Shown here: positions 18,152-26,059 of the stretch, in pieces
How positions within the stretch are numbered: the first letter of the stretch is position 1
Layout: every line of letters begins with the position of its first letter
Origin: CALKWS01 sp048594865
Lineage (GTDB): Bacteria > Actinomycetota > Actinomycetes > Actinomycetales > Beutenbergiaceae
Direction of reading: 5' to 3'
Assembly: GCA_048594865.1 (NCBI GenBank)
Contig: JBMDWZ010000131.1
Span: 1 to 52,881 of the forward strand
Length of the DNA stretch: 52,881 nt
Notes under the pieces: generated by a model
What the model was told of the DNA's origin: nothing
Seen by the model: only the letters and a program-made list of their open reading frames with translations
Database searches by the model: none
Program-made: the position numbers and the translations under genes

Positions 18152-18538
18152 ATGTACATCCGCTACCAGAGCGCAGTGCCCAACCGCCGTGGGTCCTTTC
18201 CGGGGGTCTTTGCCTTGGCCAACGGCTTGGCTCACCACGGCCGCCTGTCCAAGGACGACTGGGAGTGGTGGCGCTGCACGAATGACTACACCAATACCCT
18301 GTACACCGATCCGGCTACCGTGGATGCCCGCGTCTTCGATGACCGCGGCGCGCGCAGCTGGTTCAAAGACGGCGGCCGCGTGGAGCTGCGAGAGACCACG
18401 CTCGCCTATCTGCGACTCTTGGACCGTTATGCGGTGCCCTGGGTCGAACTGCGCACCGGCAATCCGGGGCACATCATATATTCCGACGATGATCAAGTAG
18501 TGGCGGTGCCCTACTCACACGCCGATTGGGCGCTGTAG
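18152..18538 (+). CDS. conserved actinobacterial protein of unknown function
   Basis: A 128-aa soluble protein beginning MYIRYQSAVPNRRGSFPG, a block I recall from many actinobacterial hypothetical proteins, followed by a Trp-rich helix (KDDWEWWRCTNDY) and a C-terminal beta region with VVAVPYSHADWAL. It has no signal peptide or membrane segment. The ATG is 2 bp after the pentapeptide-repeat gene, so it is very likely cotranslated from the same mRNA. A longer frame reaches into the upstream gene and was not used. No function is assigned. Confidence 0.8.
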   Translation: MYIRYQSAVPNRRGSFPGVFALANGLAHHGRLSKDDWEWWRCTNDYTNTLYTDPATVDARVFDDRGARSWFKDGGRVELRETTLAYLRLLDRYAVPWVELRTGNPGHIIYSDDDQVVAVPYSHADWAL

Positions 18539-18590
18539 CGGCGCCGATATTGACTGGCGCAGTCACGGCCTTGTTTGGTGAGATGCCTTG

Positions 18591-19502
18591 ATGCGCAGCA
18601 CGGCACTTCCCCAAGGTCTGCACCTGCGCGACCCCAGGGAACTCACCGGCGGTCATTCCGGCGCGACCACGTGGCGCGCCACCCTCGACGCCCACGACGT
18701 GGTGGTCAAACGAACCGACGCGGTCGAGGCGCAAGTACTGGAGGCGCTGGCGGCCCTGGACGATTCACACATTCCGCCACTTCTGCACTCTGGGGTGGAT
18801 GAGTCGGGCCAGTGGATCGTGATCCCCTTTCACCCGGGAAAGACCGCCGGCGTCATGGGCGGGCTGCCGTTGGACCTGCACCGAACCATGGGCCGGATTC
18901 ACGGGTACTTTGCGAACAACCGCTACGCGCTTCCCGATCCCATGGAAGACGTCGCGGTGCACTTTGTCCAAGGGGGGCTAGGCAAGTTTGCGCCAGAGTC
19001 ACTGGCTGCCGCTCGGCCACTCATGGGTGAGGCGCTCTTTGCCCGTGCCACCGCCCTCGCTCGTGAACTAAGAGAAAGCGCGCTCTTCAACGAGGTCGGG
19101 CGTGCCTTTCCCAGCACTCTGACCCACGCCGACCTGTACGGCGAAAACGTCATTCTCGCCGACCCAGATCACGGGATGGACACCCCCTGGGTGATCGACT
19201 GGAACAGTGCACGCCTTGGCCCGGCGATGTTCGACGTGGCCATGACGGCCGCATTCGACACCCCCGAGCGCCGTGCCCACGATGAGGGCTACCTCGCCGC
19301 CGCCGGCCATACCCGAGACGAAGCCGAGTCCCGACTGGAGCACGTGTGGTCCACCGCGCTCATCTACGCGCTGTACTCCGGTGTCATCGCGCAACGCGGC
19401 TCGGTCGATGCCTGCCGTCAGGGGATCGAGAGGGGCGAGCGCGCCTTCGAACTCTTCACGTCACTGGCCTCAAAGAGTCGAGCGCCTCGCATCGAGTCCT
19501 AG
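18591..19502 (+). CDS. APH/choline-kinase-fold phosphotransferase
   Basis: A 303-aa kinase of the aminoglycoside phosphotransferase/fructosamine-kinase-like superfamily. The glycine-rich N-lobe (ELTGGHSGATTWRA) is followed by a Lys strand (VVVKRTD), the catalytic THADLYGENVIL (HxDxxxxN) and the metal-binding WVIDWNSARLG. Gly in the usual HGD is replaced by Ala. Substrates of such proteins range from antibiotics to sugars and homoserine, and none can be chosen. The ATG was taken; a TTG codon immediately before is possible. It lies 52 bp after the previous gene on the same strand. Confidence 0.82.
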   Translation: MRSTALPQGLHLRDPRELTGGHSGATTWRATLDAHDVVVKRTDAVEAQVLEALAALDDSHIPPLLHSGVDESGQWIVIPFHPGKTAGVMGGLPLDLHRTMGRIHGYFANNRYALPDPMEDVAVHFVQGGLGKFAPESLAAARPLMGEALFARATALARELRESALFNEVGRAFPSTLTHADLYGENVILADPDHGMDTPWVIDWNSARLGPAMFDVAMTAAFDTPERRAHDEGYLAAAGHTRDEAESRLEHVWSTALIYALYSGVIAQRGSVDACRQGIERGERAFELFTSLASKSRAPRIES

Positions 19503-19550
19503 CGCGGTCCAGCGTGCGACCAGCCCTTTTGACCATTAGCGTGCATTGGG

Positions 19551-20375
19551 ATGAAACTTTCATTACGCCAACCAGTACTTGCCGCCGCTTTGGGGTCCGC
19601 GCTCGTTCTCGCAGCGTGCGGATCCGATACGTCCACCGAGCCGAGTCAGCCCGCAGACGAGCAGGAAGAGGCGCCGACTTCCGACGGCCACTCCGAGGAC
19701 GAGGAGTCAACGACTGGCGAGTCCGAGGATGACGAGACTCCGGACGAAGATGCCCAAGCCGAGGAGTCCGATGGCGGCGACCAGGGGAGCGCGCCGGTAG
19801 CGGAGGGAGACCTTCCCGGTGATGAGCACGAAATGCACTTCAGCGGTGAGGGCGCGACGGTCAGCGTCATCGAGGTCGAGCACGACGATGTGCTGTTCGT
19901 TCGCGAATTGCCCGATCCGGAGGCCGCCGAGGTCGGCAGGTTCGCCCCGGTGGACGAGCTCACGCTCGCCGGCCGCGAACGGAGCGTGGAGTCTGGACTA
20001 TGGACCGAGGTCAACGTCGGTGAGGGCGTGGGCTGGGTGAATGCCAGTTACCTCGCCTACATCCCCGACCAGGGCGAAGATGTGAGCGCCGAATTCGAGT
20101 CCGTCCAGGGATCCGATGCCGAGGATGTAGTGACCCAGGTCGCCGACGCGCACGCCGAAGACAAGAGTTCAGGCGAACAGCACGCCAGTTGGACGTTGGT
20201 GGAAGTTGCGCACGACAGCCCGGTGTACCGGGTTGATGTAGCCCCGTTCTTTGACGACGCCCAGTACGGCGACCGGCTCGAGATCACCGTGAGCGATGAC
20301 GGCACAGCGGTGGAACGGGTCACCAGACTGTCGTTATGCACCAGGGGTGTCACTGACGACGCCTTATGCACCTAA
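19551..20375 (+). CDS. acidic lipoprotein with SH3-like domain
   Basis: A 274-aa lipoprotein. The signal peptide ends in LVLAAC, with Cys23 as the lipidation site. Residues 25-100 are a very acidic Glu/Asp/Ser/Thr linker, probably a disordered tether to the cell wall. The core (about 105-170) resembles a bacterial SH3-like domain (DVLFVRELPDPEAAEVGRF and WTEVNVGEGVGWVNASYL). The C-terminal part ends with two Cys residues (SLCTRGVTDDALCT), which may form a disulfide. The start has TAGCGT at -14 to -9 and no ribosome site, so it may be almost leaderless. A cell-wall-binding or sensing role is possible but not shown. Confidence 0.8.
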   Translation: MKLSLRQPVLAAALGSALVLAACGSDTSTEPSQPADEQEEAPTSDGHSEDEESTTGESEDDETPDEDAQAEESDGGDQGSAPVAEGDLPGDEHEMHFSGEGATVSVIEVEHDDVLFVRELPDPEAAEVGRFAPVDELTLAGRERSVESGLWTEVNVGEGVGWVNASYLAYIPDQGEDVSAEFESVQGSDAEDVVTQVADAHAEDKSSGEQHASWTLVEVAHDSPVYRVDVAPFFDDAQYGDRLEITVSDDGTAVERVTRLSLCTRGVTDDALCT

Positions 20376-20381
20376 GCGTCA

Positions 20382-21395
20382 CTAGCCGCTTAGCTCGAGC
20401 ATAAGAACCGCGGCATCGTGGCGATTGCGCCCGTAGGTCTCCATCGCCGTGTCGAACTCCGCTGGCTGCCTGAGGGCGACATTCAGCGGGTAGGTCGAAG
20501 CGAGGGTGTATGCGGCGCCGACCGCGACGGACGCGTCTAGGTCCGCCTGCCGCGCGCCCGGATTCGCCGCCACGTAAGACTCGCGGAACCTGCCGAACGC
20601 GGGCTCCACGCCTCCGTGTCGTGCCACCGCCCTGGGGTCGCACGCTATCCGTGCGATCTCCCAGGCCACGAAGTGCGGTGATGGGCGTTGGAAATCGATG
20701 ATCGCCGCGACTTCCTGCCCACGCATCAGTACGTTCAGCGCCGAGAGATCACCGTGCACCACCTGGACCGTCAGATCCGGGAGTTCGGCTAGCGCTCGCT
20801 CAGCGCGGGGGAGTAGCGATCGACGAAGTTTGAGGGCAGCGCGCGCCCATGCCGCAAAAGTGCCCGGTGCCGGGCCGAGCTCGGCATACTCGTCAATCAG
20901 TTCGTCATACATAGCCGTGCAGCGGTCGACGTCGAGGATTTCCGACGGCGGACGACGGTGCGGCCGGTGGGATGGGTGCGTCGCCAGATGGGTGTGCAGT
21001 CGCCCGACGACCTCACCGAGGTTCCGCCACCCATCGGTGTTCAGTGCCGCTTCCGCAGTCGTCGCGTTTGTCACAAACTCCCAAACGGACAGGTGAGCTT
21101 CCGGGGCGTGAGCGATCGACTCCCCGTCGATGGTCGGGATCACCCGCGGCACCGGAACCCCGCCGCTACCCGCGAAGTTGGTGACCTCGATGGCCTCGGC
21201 CGCCTCGATAGCGGCGCCTGCGGAGCGGTAGGCCTTGAGGAAAACCGGCTGGCTGCCCGTGGACGCCACAAAGTTGTCGGTGGCGGTTCCGGATTCGATG
21301 CGCTCGATGGTGCCGGCGGCGATGCCGAACTGGTTCTTGAGGATATTCGCGAGTCGCTGAATGCTGGGCGCGGTCGATGGCTCTGGCTCAGGCAT
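20382..21395 (-). CDS. APH-fold phosphotransferase
   Basis: A 337-aa kinase-like protein with the N-lobe segment IESGTATDNFVASTG, the Lys strand PVFLKAYRS, the catalytic VVHGDLSALNVLM (HGDxxxxN) and the metal-binding AIIDFQRPS. It resembles homoserine kinase II/choline-kinase-like proteins. The start was chosen because ATGCCTGA overlaps the stop of the upstream kinase gene by 8 bp; a longer frame would run into that gene. The two kinases form an operon but are not closely similar to each other, so simple recent duplication is unlikely. Substrate unknown. Confidence 0.83.
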   Translation of the reverse strand: MPEPEPSTAPSIQRLANILKNQFGIAAGTIERIESGTATDNFVASTGSQPVFLKAYRSAGAAIEAAEAIEVTNFAGSGGVPVPRVIPTIDGESIAHAPEAHLSVWEFVTNATTAEAALNTDGWRNLGEVVGRLHTHLATHPSHRPHRRPPSEILDVDRCTAMYDELIDEYAELGPAPGTFAAWARAALKLRRSLLPRAERALAELPDLTVQVVHGDLSALNVLMRGQEVAAIIDFQRPSPHFVAWEIARIACDPRAVARHGGVEPAFGRFRESYVAANPGARQADLDASVAVGAAYTLASTYPLNVALRQPAEFDTAMETYGRNRHDAAVLMLELSG

Positions 21396-22266
21396 GGAGA
21401 TCCGTTTCGATGCGTTGCTGGTAGGCCTCAAACCAGTCGCCGCCCGCCTGGTACTCATACGTCAGCGCAGTGAGGTTCCACAGCACACGGTACGTCCCCA
21501 GCCGCGATTCCAGATCATGGTCGACGCCGTAGCCTTGCGCGAGCGCGTCGTAGATTGCCGGATCCATCATCGAAGCCCGGGCGAGATCCCACGCCGGATC
21601 GCCGACACTGGCAGCGCCCCAATCGATGAGCGCGGTCAGCGATCCGTTAGTTGAGAAGATGTGGGGCTCTTTGATGTCGCCGTGCAGGAGTACCCCGTCC
21701 GATGAGTAGTCCACGGTCTCTCGCGCTAGCGCAGCGATCTTCGTAAGCCTTTCACGGGCCAGTAGACCGACATCGACCAACACGTCGCCGCCGCTGACGA
21801 TCGAGTCGAGGTATGCCTGCCAGGTCTCGAACACCCCGCGCACGCCGTCCGGCGTCCGGGGATCACCGTGCACCTCCAGTGGTCCATAGCCTTCGACGGT
21901 AATTCTGTGGACCGCTCTCAGGCCCGCGCCAGCCTGGCGACAAGCGGCGATCGCAGGAGTTGCATCATGCGCAACCTTGCCAAGGACGAGCAGGCAAGCC
22001 GGCCAGTCCGCATCGGGAGCCCGATATCCCAGCACTCGGGGCACCGGGACACCAGCGCGAGTCTCCACGTTCTGCAGTGCCCAGGCCTCTGCGACTAACT
22101 CGACCTGCGGGCCGACCTTGGCGAACACGGTGCGACCGTCGGCCAATGTGGCCAGAAAGTCCTGGTTCGCGACCGAACCCATCACGGGGGTGGCTTCGAG
22201 GACGGGCGAGCCGATGAGCGCGCGGATGGCGTGTGCTACCTCTCTCAAGTCGTGATCTGGGGTCAT
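21388..22266 (-). CDS. APH-fold phosphotransferase
   Basis: A 292-aa kinase-like protein with TPVMGSVANQDFLATLADG as the N-lobe loop, the Lys strand VFAKVG, LLHGDIKEPHIF as catalytic loop and ALIDWGAASVGDPAWDLA as the metal-binding region. The Asn of HGDxxxxN is His here, a variant seen in some members. The ATG has GGGAGGG 7-9 bases upstream, which decides the start against a longer frame. It is the first gene of a two-kinase operon (8-bp overlap) and is divergent from the lipoprotein hydrolase at 22.4 kb. Substrate unknown. Confidence 0.83.
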   Translation of the reverse strand: MTPDHDLREVAHAIRALIGSPVLEATPVMGSVANQDFLATLADGRTVFAKVGPQVELVAEAWALQNVETRAGVPVPRVLGYRAPDADWPACLLVLGKVAHDATPAIAACRQAGAGLRAVHRITVEGYGPLEVHGDPRTPDGVRGVFETWQAYLDSIVSGGDVLVDVGLLARERLTKIAALARETVDYSSDGVLLHGDIKEPHIFSTNGSLTALIDWGAASVGDPAWDLARASMMDPAIYDALAQGYGVDHDLESRLGTYRVLWNLTALTYEYQAGGDWFEAYQQRIETDLHA

Positions 22267-22410
22267 GTCAGCGACCCTCCCATAGCACCGATCATCACAG
22301 CACCTTGATACTTCACCGCGCATTAGACATTACTTCTCCGCCAGATGGGGGAGACGATTTCCGACTCGTGGCTGATCACAGCGGGAGCGGATCTTCCTAA
22401 TCTCGAAGGT

Positions 22411-23595
22411 ATGTTGACAACCACCGCACACGCGCCGAGCCAACGGGCTCGGTCCACTCGACTCGGAACGTTGGCCATCGCCCTGGGTGCTTCCACCGCG
22501 ATGCTTCTAGGTTGCGTCAGTGATGTGCAGGGCGATGAGGAGCCCGAGCCAACCCCTGAACCGATCGGAACGCCGGACGCCCAGGTGACCGAGGCGGCAC
22601 AGGCGATGCTCGATGGGGGCGCGACCGCCGTCGTCGTCGAGGTTCGAAATGGTGACGACGTGACGCAACTGACCCTGGGCGAAGCGGACGTTGAGGAGGC
22701 GCGCGACGCGGCGGCGGCCGATCCGCTGCGGGTCGCGAGCGTGACCAAGACCGCTGTGGCCATCGCAGTCATGGACCTAGTCGACGAGGGATCGGTCGAT
22801 CTGGACACGTCTGTGCACGAGTACCTACCCGAGGTTCTGGGGGCACGCGACGACGTCACCGTACGCCAGCTGCTCAACCACACCAGCGGGCTACCGGACT
22901 ACACCGCGCCGATGTACGCCGACTTGGAGGGCATCACGACCGCTCAGGAAGCGAGTTACAGCGAGGAGGAGCTGGTTGACCTCGCGTTGGAGCAGGACTG
23001 GCTGGACGAGCCAGGCGAGGAGTTCCACTACAGCAACACCAACTATGTGGTGCTCGGGATGCTCATCGCCGAGGTCACGGGGGAGGAGACCACATCGGTT
23101 CTGCAGAGCACGGTCTTTGATCCTGCCCAGATGGCGGACACCCAAATCCCGACCGATGCAACGATGCCCGACATCGCCCTGCGCGGGTACATGACCGTCG
23201 ACGGCGAGCAACTCGACATGACCGAATTCTCACCGGACGTCCCATCGTGGGGTGCCTCCATGGTCTCCACCGTGCCGGACGTGACCTCGATGATGCAGGC
23301 ACTGAATCGAGGCGAGTTAGTGTCGTACTCGAACCTGGGGGAGATGCGGGACCTGGGGACCAGTGGCTATGGACTCGGGATCCTCGGGGGCCCCGACCCG
23401 TGCGAGCCGATGACCGCGGCCTACGGGCAGCGAGGTAATGGCTTCGGTTACAACACCGCCTCCTTCTCTAGCGCGGATGGCGAACGCGTGACGACGGTCA
23501 GTTGGACCGGCGGCACCGACGATCCGGGAACCGACCCGCTCTTGCCGGCTAGCGCCGAAGTGATCAACGCCGGGCTCGGAGCCGGGTGCGCATAG
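22411..23595 (+). CDS. lipoprotein beta-lactamase-fold serine hydrolase
   Basis: A 394-aa member of the Beta-lactamase (class C-like) family. A signal peptide ending MLLGC (Cys35) marks it as a lipoprotein, which decides for this start over an upstream one. SVTK (110-113) and YSN (207-209) are intact. The third motif, normally HxG, appears as GQRGNGFGY, so His is probably replaced by Gln. The start has GAAGG just upstream and TAATCT at -13 to -8. It is a distant paralogue of the hydrolase at 13.2 kb. A D-Ala-D-Ala-carboxypeptidase-like or esterase role is plausible. Confidence 0.85.
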   Translation: MLTTTAHAPSQRARSTRLGTLAIALGASTAMLLGCVSDVQGDEEPEPTPEPIGTPDAQVTEAAQAMLDGGATAVVVEVRNGDDVTQLTLGEADVEEARDAAAADPLRVASVTKTAVAIAVMDLVDEGSVDLDTSVHEYLPEVLGARDDVTVRQLLNHTSGLPDYTAPMYADLEGITTAQEASYSEEELVDLALEQDWLDEPGEEFHYSNTNYVVLGMLIAEVTGEETTSVLQSTVFDPAQMADTQIPTDATMPDIALRGYMTVDGEQLDMTEFSPDVPSWGASMVSTVPDVTSMMQALNRGELVSYSNLGEMRDLGTSGYGLGILGGPDPCEPMTAAYGQRGNGFGYNTASFSSADGERVTTVSWTGGTDDPGTDPLLPASAEVINAGLGAGCA

Positions 23596-23659
23596 CATCG
23601 GCGGCGCTTGGAGCGCTTTGGTAGCGTCCTCAATATTGACCAATTGAGGGGTAACAATC

Positions 23660-23752
23660 ATGGCAGTTGAGTCAGTGCTGATCTGGGGCACCGAGGCGGC
23701 TTACCTTCGCGGTGCCGGGAATCTCATCGTCAGCGTTTCCAGGGATGTGTGA
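23660..23752 (+). CDS. 30-codon small ORF coupled to the PCD-VOC gene
   Basis: A short reading frame with a strong ribosome site (TTGAGGGG, 7 bases before ATG) whose stop overlaps the next gene's GTG by 4 bp (GTGA). The 30-residue product starts MAVESVLIWGTEAAYLRG and has no membrane segment. It could be a real small protein or a leader peptide that couples and regulates translation of the downstream gene, which has no ribosome site of its own outside this ORF. No family recognised. Confidence 0.5.
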   Translation: MAVESVLIWGTEAAYLRGAGNLIVSVSRDV

Positions 23753-24942
23753 GCCTGCCCGTGACCGATCGAGGATCCGTTAGCGACTGGGCAGTCCTGC
23801 ACGGGACGCCGGTGACGTGGTTTGACGCGAGTTCTCTGGGCGTCGTCGCTGCGTTTGCATCGCAGGTTGTGAACATCGACCCCAGCGCGATCATCGAACT
23901 ACGCGCCTGCGGAGCGCGGGTGCACCTGACATCCACCGAATTCGCGTTGGACGTATCTGACGTCGCAACTGGCCTCGGCCTACGGGCGGACCCGGCGGGG
24001 TTGCAGTACCTAGACCTGGTGTTTCAGGCGAGGGAACCTGGCGCAATCCAAGACTTCTGGCAGCACGTGCTCGGTTACGAACGCGATAGCGCGGGCGGCC
24101 TTGCCGACCCTTTGCGACTCGACCCCGATGCGTCAATCACTCAACTCGATGGACCCCGGCCAGTGCGCAATCGCATCCATCTCGATGTGGTGCGCCCGCA
24201 GGTCGCGCTCGAGGCTCTGGGTCTCGGCGACGGAGACGGCCCCTATGGGGTTCTGCACCGTGACTCGGAGGGAAACGAGGTGGACGTGGTGCCGGGGGAC
24301 TCGCTGGGAGACACGGCCGAGACTTCAGATTGGCACAACGTGTTCAGCACCATGGCCTGCTATCGCACCGGTTCAACGCAACAACAGGGGGAGCTGGCAA
24401 AGGCCGCCGCGACGCTAGCGGACGACGCCGGATTCCCGCTGTTCATCGATCTGCGGCCGAGCCTGGTGATTCTCAGCACCGGAAAGGATCAGTCGGACGC
24501 CGATGCCCACGGCTTGGACCTCGACTTCGAGGAGTTGGCCGCCAGGTTGCAGGCCGCGGCTCGATCGCTCGGCGCAATGGCAGACCTCACCCTGCCGCGG
24601 TATGTCCAGGCCTTCTTTGACGCCGCGGACGTCCCGACGGTCCGCGCCTTTTGGATCGCCACACTCGGCTACCGTCCCGACCGCCGGGCCGAGGTGACCG
24701 ACATTGCCGATCCGCGGGGGATAGGCCCGGCGCTGGTGTTCCAGGAGCTCGACGCTACTGAGGCCGAGCGCCGCGCCCAGCGCAATCGGATCCATCTCCA
24801 ACTTCGGGTTCCGGGCGGGCAGCTGCCCCTGCGCCGGGACGCCGCCCTTGAAGCCGGAGGACGGGTGCTCCAGGAATCCACAGGCCGCCTGCTAATCGCC
24901 GATCCCGAAGGAAACGAATTGGCGCTCATCGCGATGGCCTAG
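23749..24942 (+). CDS. tandem PCD-like/VOC double-fusion protein
   Basis: A 397-aa protein built as an internal duplication. Residues 15-85 and 203-280 each resemble a pterin-4a-carbinolamine dehydratase-like domain. Residues 88-190 and 292-397 each resemble a VOC (glyoxalase/bleomycin-resistance) domain, with matching blocks GAIQDFWQHVLGYERD / PTVRAFWIATLGYRPD, NRIHLDVV / NRIHLQLR and EGNEVDVV / EGNELALI. The PCD catalytic His-His pair is absent from both halves (DAGFP in the second), so dehydratase activity is unlikely. VOC domains often bind metals or small molecules. The GTG overlaps the small ORF upstream by 4 bp. Function unknown. Confidence 0.75.
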   Translation: MSLPVTDRGSVSDWAVLHGTPVTWFDASSLGVVAAFASQVVNIDPSAIIELRACGARVHLTSTEFALDVSDVATGLGLRADPAGLQYLDLVFQAREPGAIQDFWQHVLGYERDSAGGLADPLRLDPDASITQLDGPRPVRNRIHLDVVRPQVALEALGLGDGDGPYGVLHRDSEGNEVDVVPGDSLGDTAETSDWHNVFSTMACYRTGSTQQQGELAKAAATLADDAGFPLFIDLRPSLVILSTGKDQSDADAHGLDLDFEELAARLQAAARSLGAMADLTLPRYVQAFFDAADVPTVRAFWIATLGYRPDRRAEVTDIADPRGIGPALVFQELDATEAERRAQRNRIHLQLRVPGGQLPLRRDAALEAGGRVLQESTGRLLIADPEGNELALIAMA

Positions 24943-24990
24943 GACCCGACCACAACACTGCATTCCATGGCGCCCGGGGAGTGCGCGCAG

Positions 24991-25563
24991 TTAACCGACC
25001 GGACGACCTGCCGCGTCCCACTGCGCCGCACGGGCAGAGATCTCATCAATTGCAGGCGCCTTGCTGGCCCGGTATCGAACCCGGTCGTCAGAATCGTCCT
25101 TCGCGAGACGCGCTTTGAGCTCGCCATAGGCCTTGGCATCGGCGGCGTGGCTGCGCAGGTAATCGCGGAACAGCAGCCAGGCACGCCAACGCGGCGAGCG
25201 ATGCTCCACGACATGCAGGTGGTGAGAGCGATGCTCGACACTCGGATAGCAAACGGACCACTTGCGCGAATCCTCATCACCGGGCTCTGGTGCCAACACC
25301 CAGCCCACTCCAGCCAGGACTTCGAACGCCCGATCGAACACGTCGTAATCTGCAACAACAGCGACCATGTCGATGATCGCCTTGGCAGGAAGGTCAGGTA
25401 CCGAGGTAGATCCGATGTGCGCGACTGGCAACGTCAACCATGTGCCCAGCACGTCATCTAGCACGGCCCGTTGTTGCTCAAACATCTGCGGCCATCGCGA
25501 ATCGTAGTCCTGAATGAGGATGGGGTCACGGCGTACGTTCACGGGCGGCCTTCTCGCGGACAT
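24991..25563 (-). CDS. GrpB-family protein (UPF0157, nucleotidyltransferase-like)
   Basis: A 190-aa protein with the GrpB features: the early block DPILIQDYDSRWPQMFEQQR, AHIGSTSVPDLPAKAIIDMV, which resembles a nucleotidyltransferase active-site strand, and HHLHVVEHRSPRWRAWLLFRDYLRSH. The family belongs to the nucleotidyltransferase fold, but its substrate is unknown and the domain is sometimes fused to CoaE. The ATG giving MSARRPPV was taken; a longer frame adds only unconserved residues. It faces the PCD-VOC gene in convergent orientation with 48 bp between them. Confidence 0.87.
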   Translation of the reverse strand: MSARRPPVNVRRDPILIQDYDSRWPQMFEQQRAVLDDVLGTWLTLPVAHIGSTSVPDLPAKAIIDMVAVVADYDVFDRAFEVLAGVGWVLAPEPGDEDSRKWSVCYPSVEHRSHHLHVVEHRSPRWRAWLLFRDYLRSHAADAKAYGELKARLAKDDSDDRVRYRASKAPAIDEISARAAQWDAAGRPVG

Positions 25564-25704
25564 GACGTGCGTGCTGGCCGCGTGGAGATCTTCAGCGCCC
25601 ATTCGGCGTGCCTTGATGTGAGCGGCATGTGGTCAGTCTCGCGCAGGTACACCCAAATATGAGGGCTGGCGTCGTAGAGTGCAGGCAGGTGGGAAGGGGT
25701 CATC

Positions 25705-25923
25705 GTGGAGCAGAGCACACAGCAATCCACACAGGAATCGCCGATATCTCGGTTCCGTGCCGACAGGCGTCGCTGGCTGCGAGCGTTCGTGATCTGGATC
25801 GTGGTGACGTGCATTGTCGCCTTCTCTCCAGGACCCGGAATCAACTGGTTCGCCGTGGCCGGACTCCAGGTGATTATCGTCGCAAGCCTCGTCATCTTCG
25901 CATTGGGCCGGCGCAGACAGTAA
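25705..25923 (+). CDS. small two-helix membrane protein
   Basis: A 72-aa protein. A polar N-terminus rich in Gln and Ser, then basic residues (RADRRRWLR), precede two hydrophobic segments (AFVIWIVVTCIVAFS and WFAVAGLQVIIVASLVIFAL), and it ends in RRRQ. The GTG start has GGGAAGGGG upstream, a good ribosome site. No family was recognised. It is flanked by 141 bp and 136 bp of non-coding DNA and is probably a single-gene transcript. Confidence 0.65.
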   Translation: MEQSTQQSTQESPISRFRADRRRWLRAFVIWIVVTCIVAFSPGPGINWFAVAGLQVIIVASLVIFALGRRRQ

Positions 25924-26047
25924 GGAACGAGCAGAACGCCGATAATGCACATTATGTCATTTTAGCGCGCATTGGCCGCGCAGGGGCACACCTTCGCCCC
26001 ACCCCCGCTCCCGTGTCGCCCTAGCGCACCGTGTCACCGCCACGACG

Positions 26048-26053
26048 TATCGT
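26048..26053 (+). promoter_or_regulatory. -10 hexamer placed for a leaderless start at 26060
   Basis: TATCGT stands exactly at -12 to -7 from an ATG at 26060. That ATG is not in frame with the kinase that follows, which suggests the true 5' end of the gene has been shifted out of frame. Confidence 0.5.
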
Positions 26054-26059
26054 GCTGGC

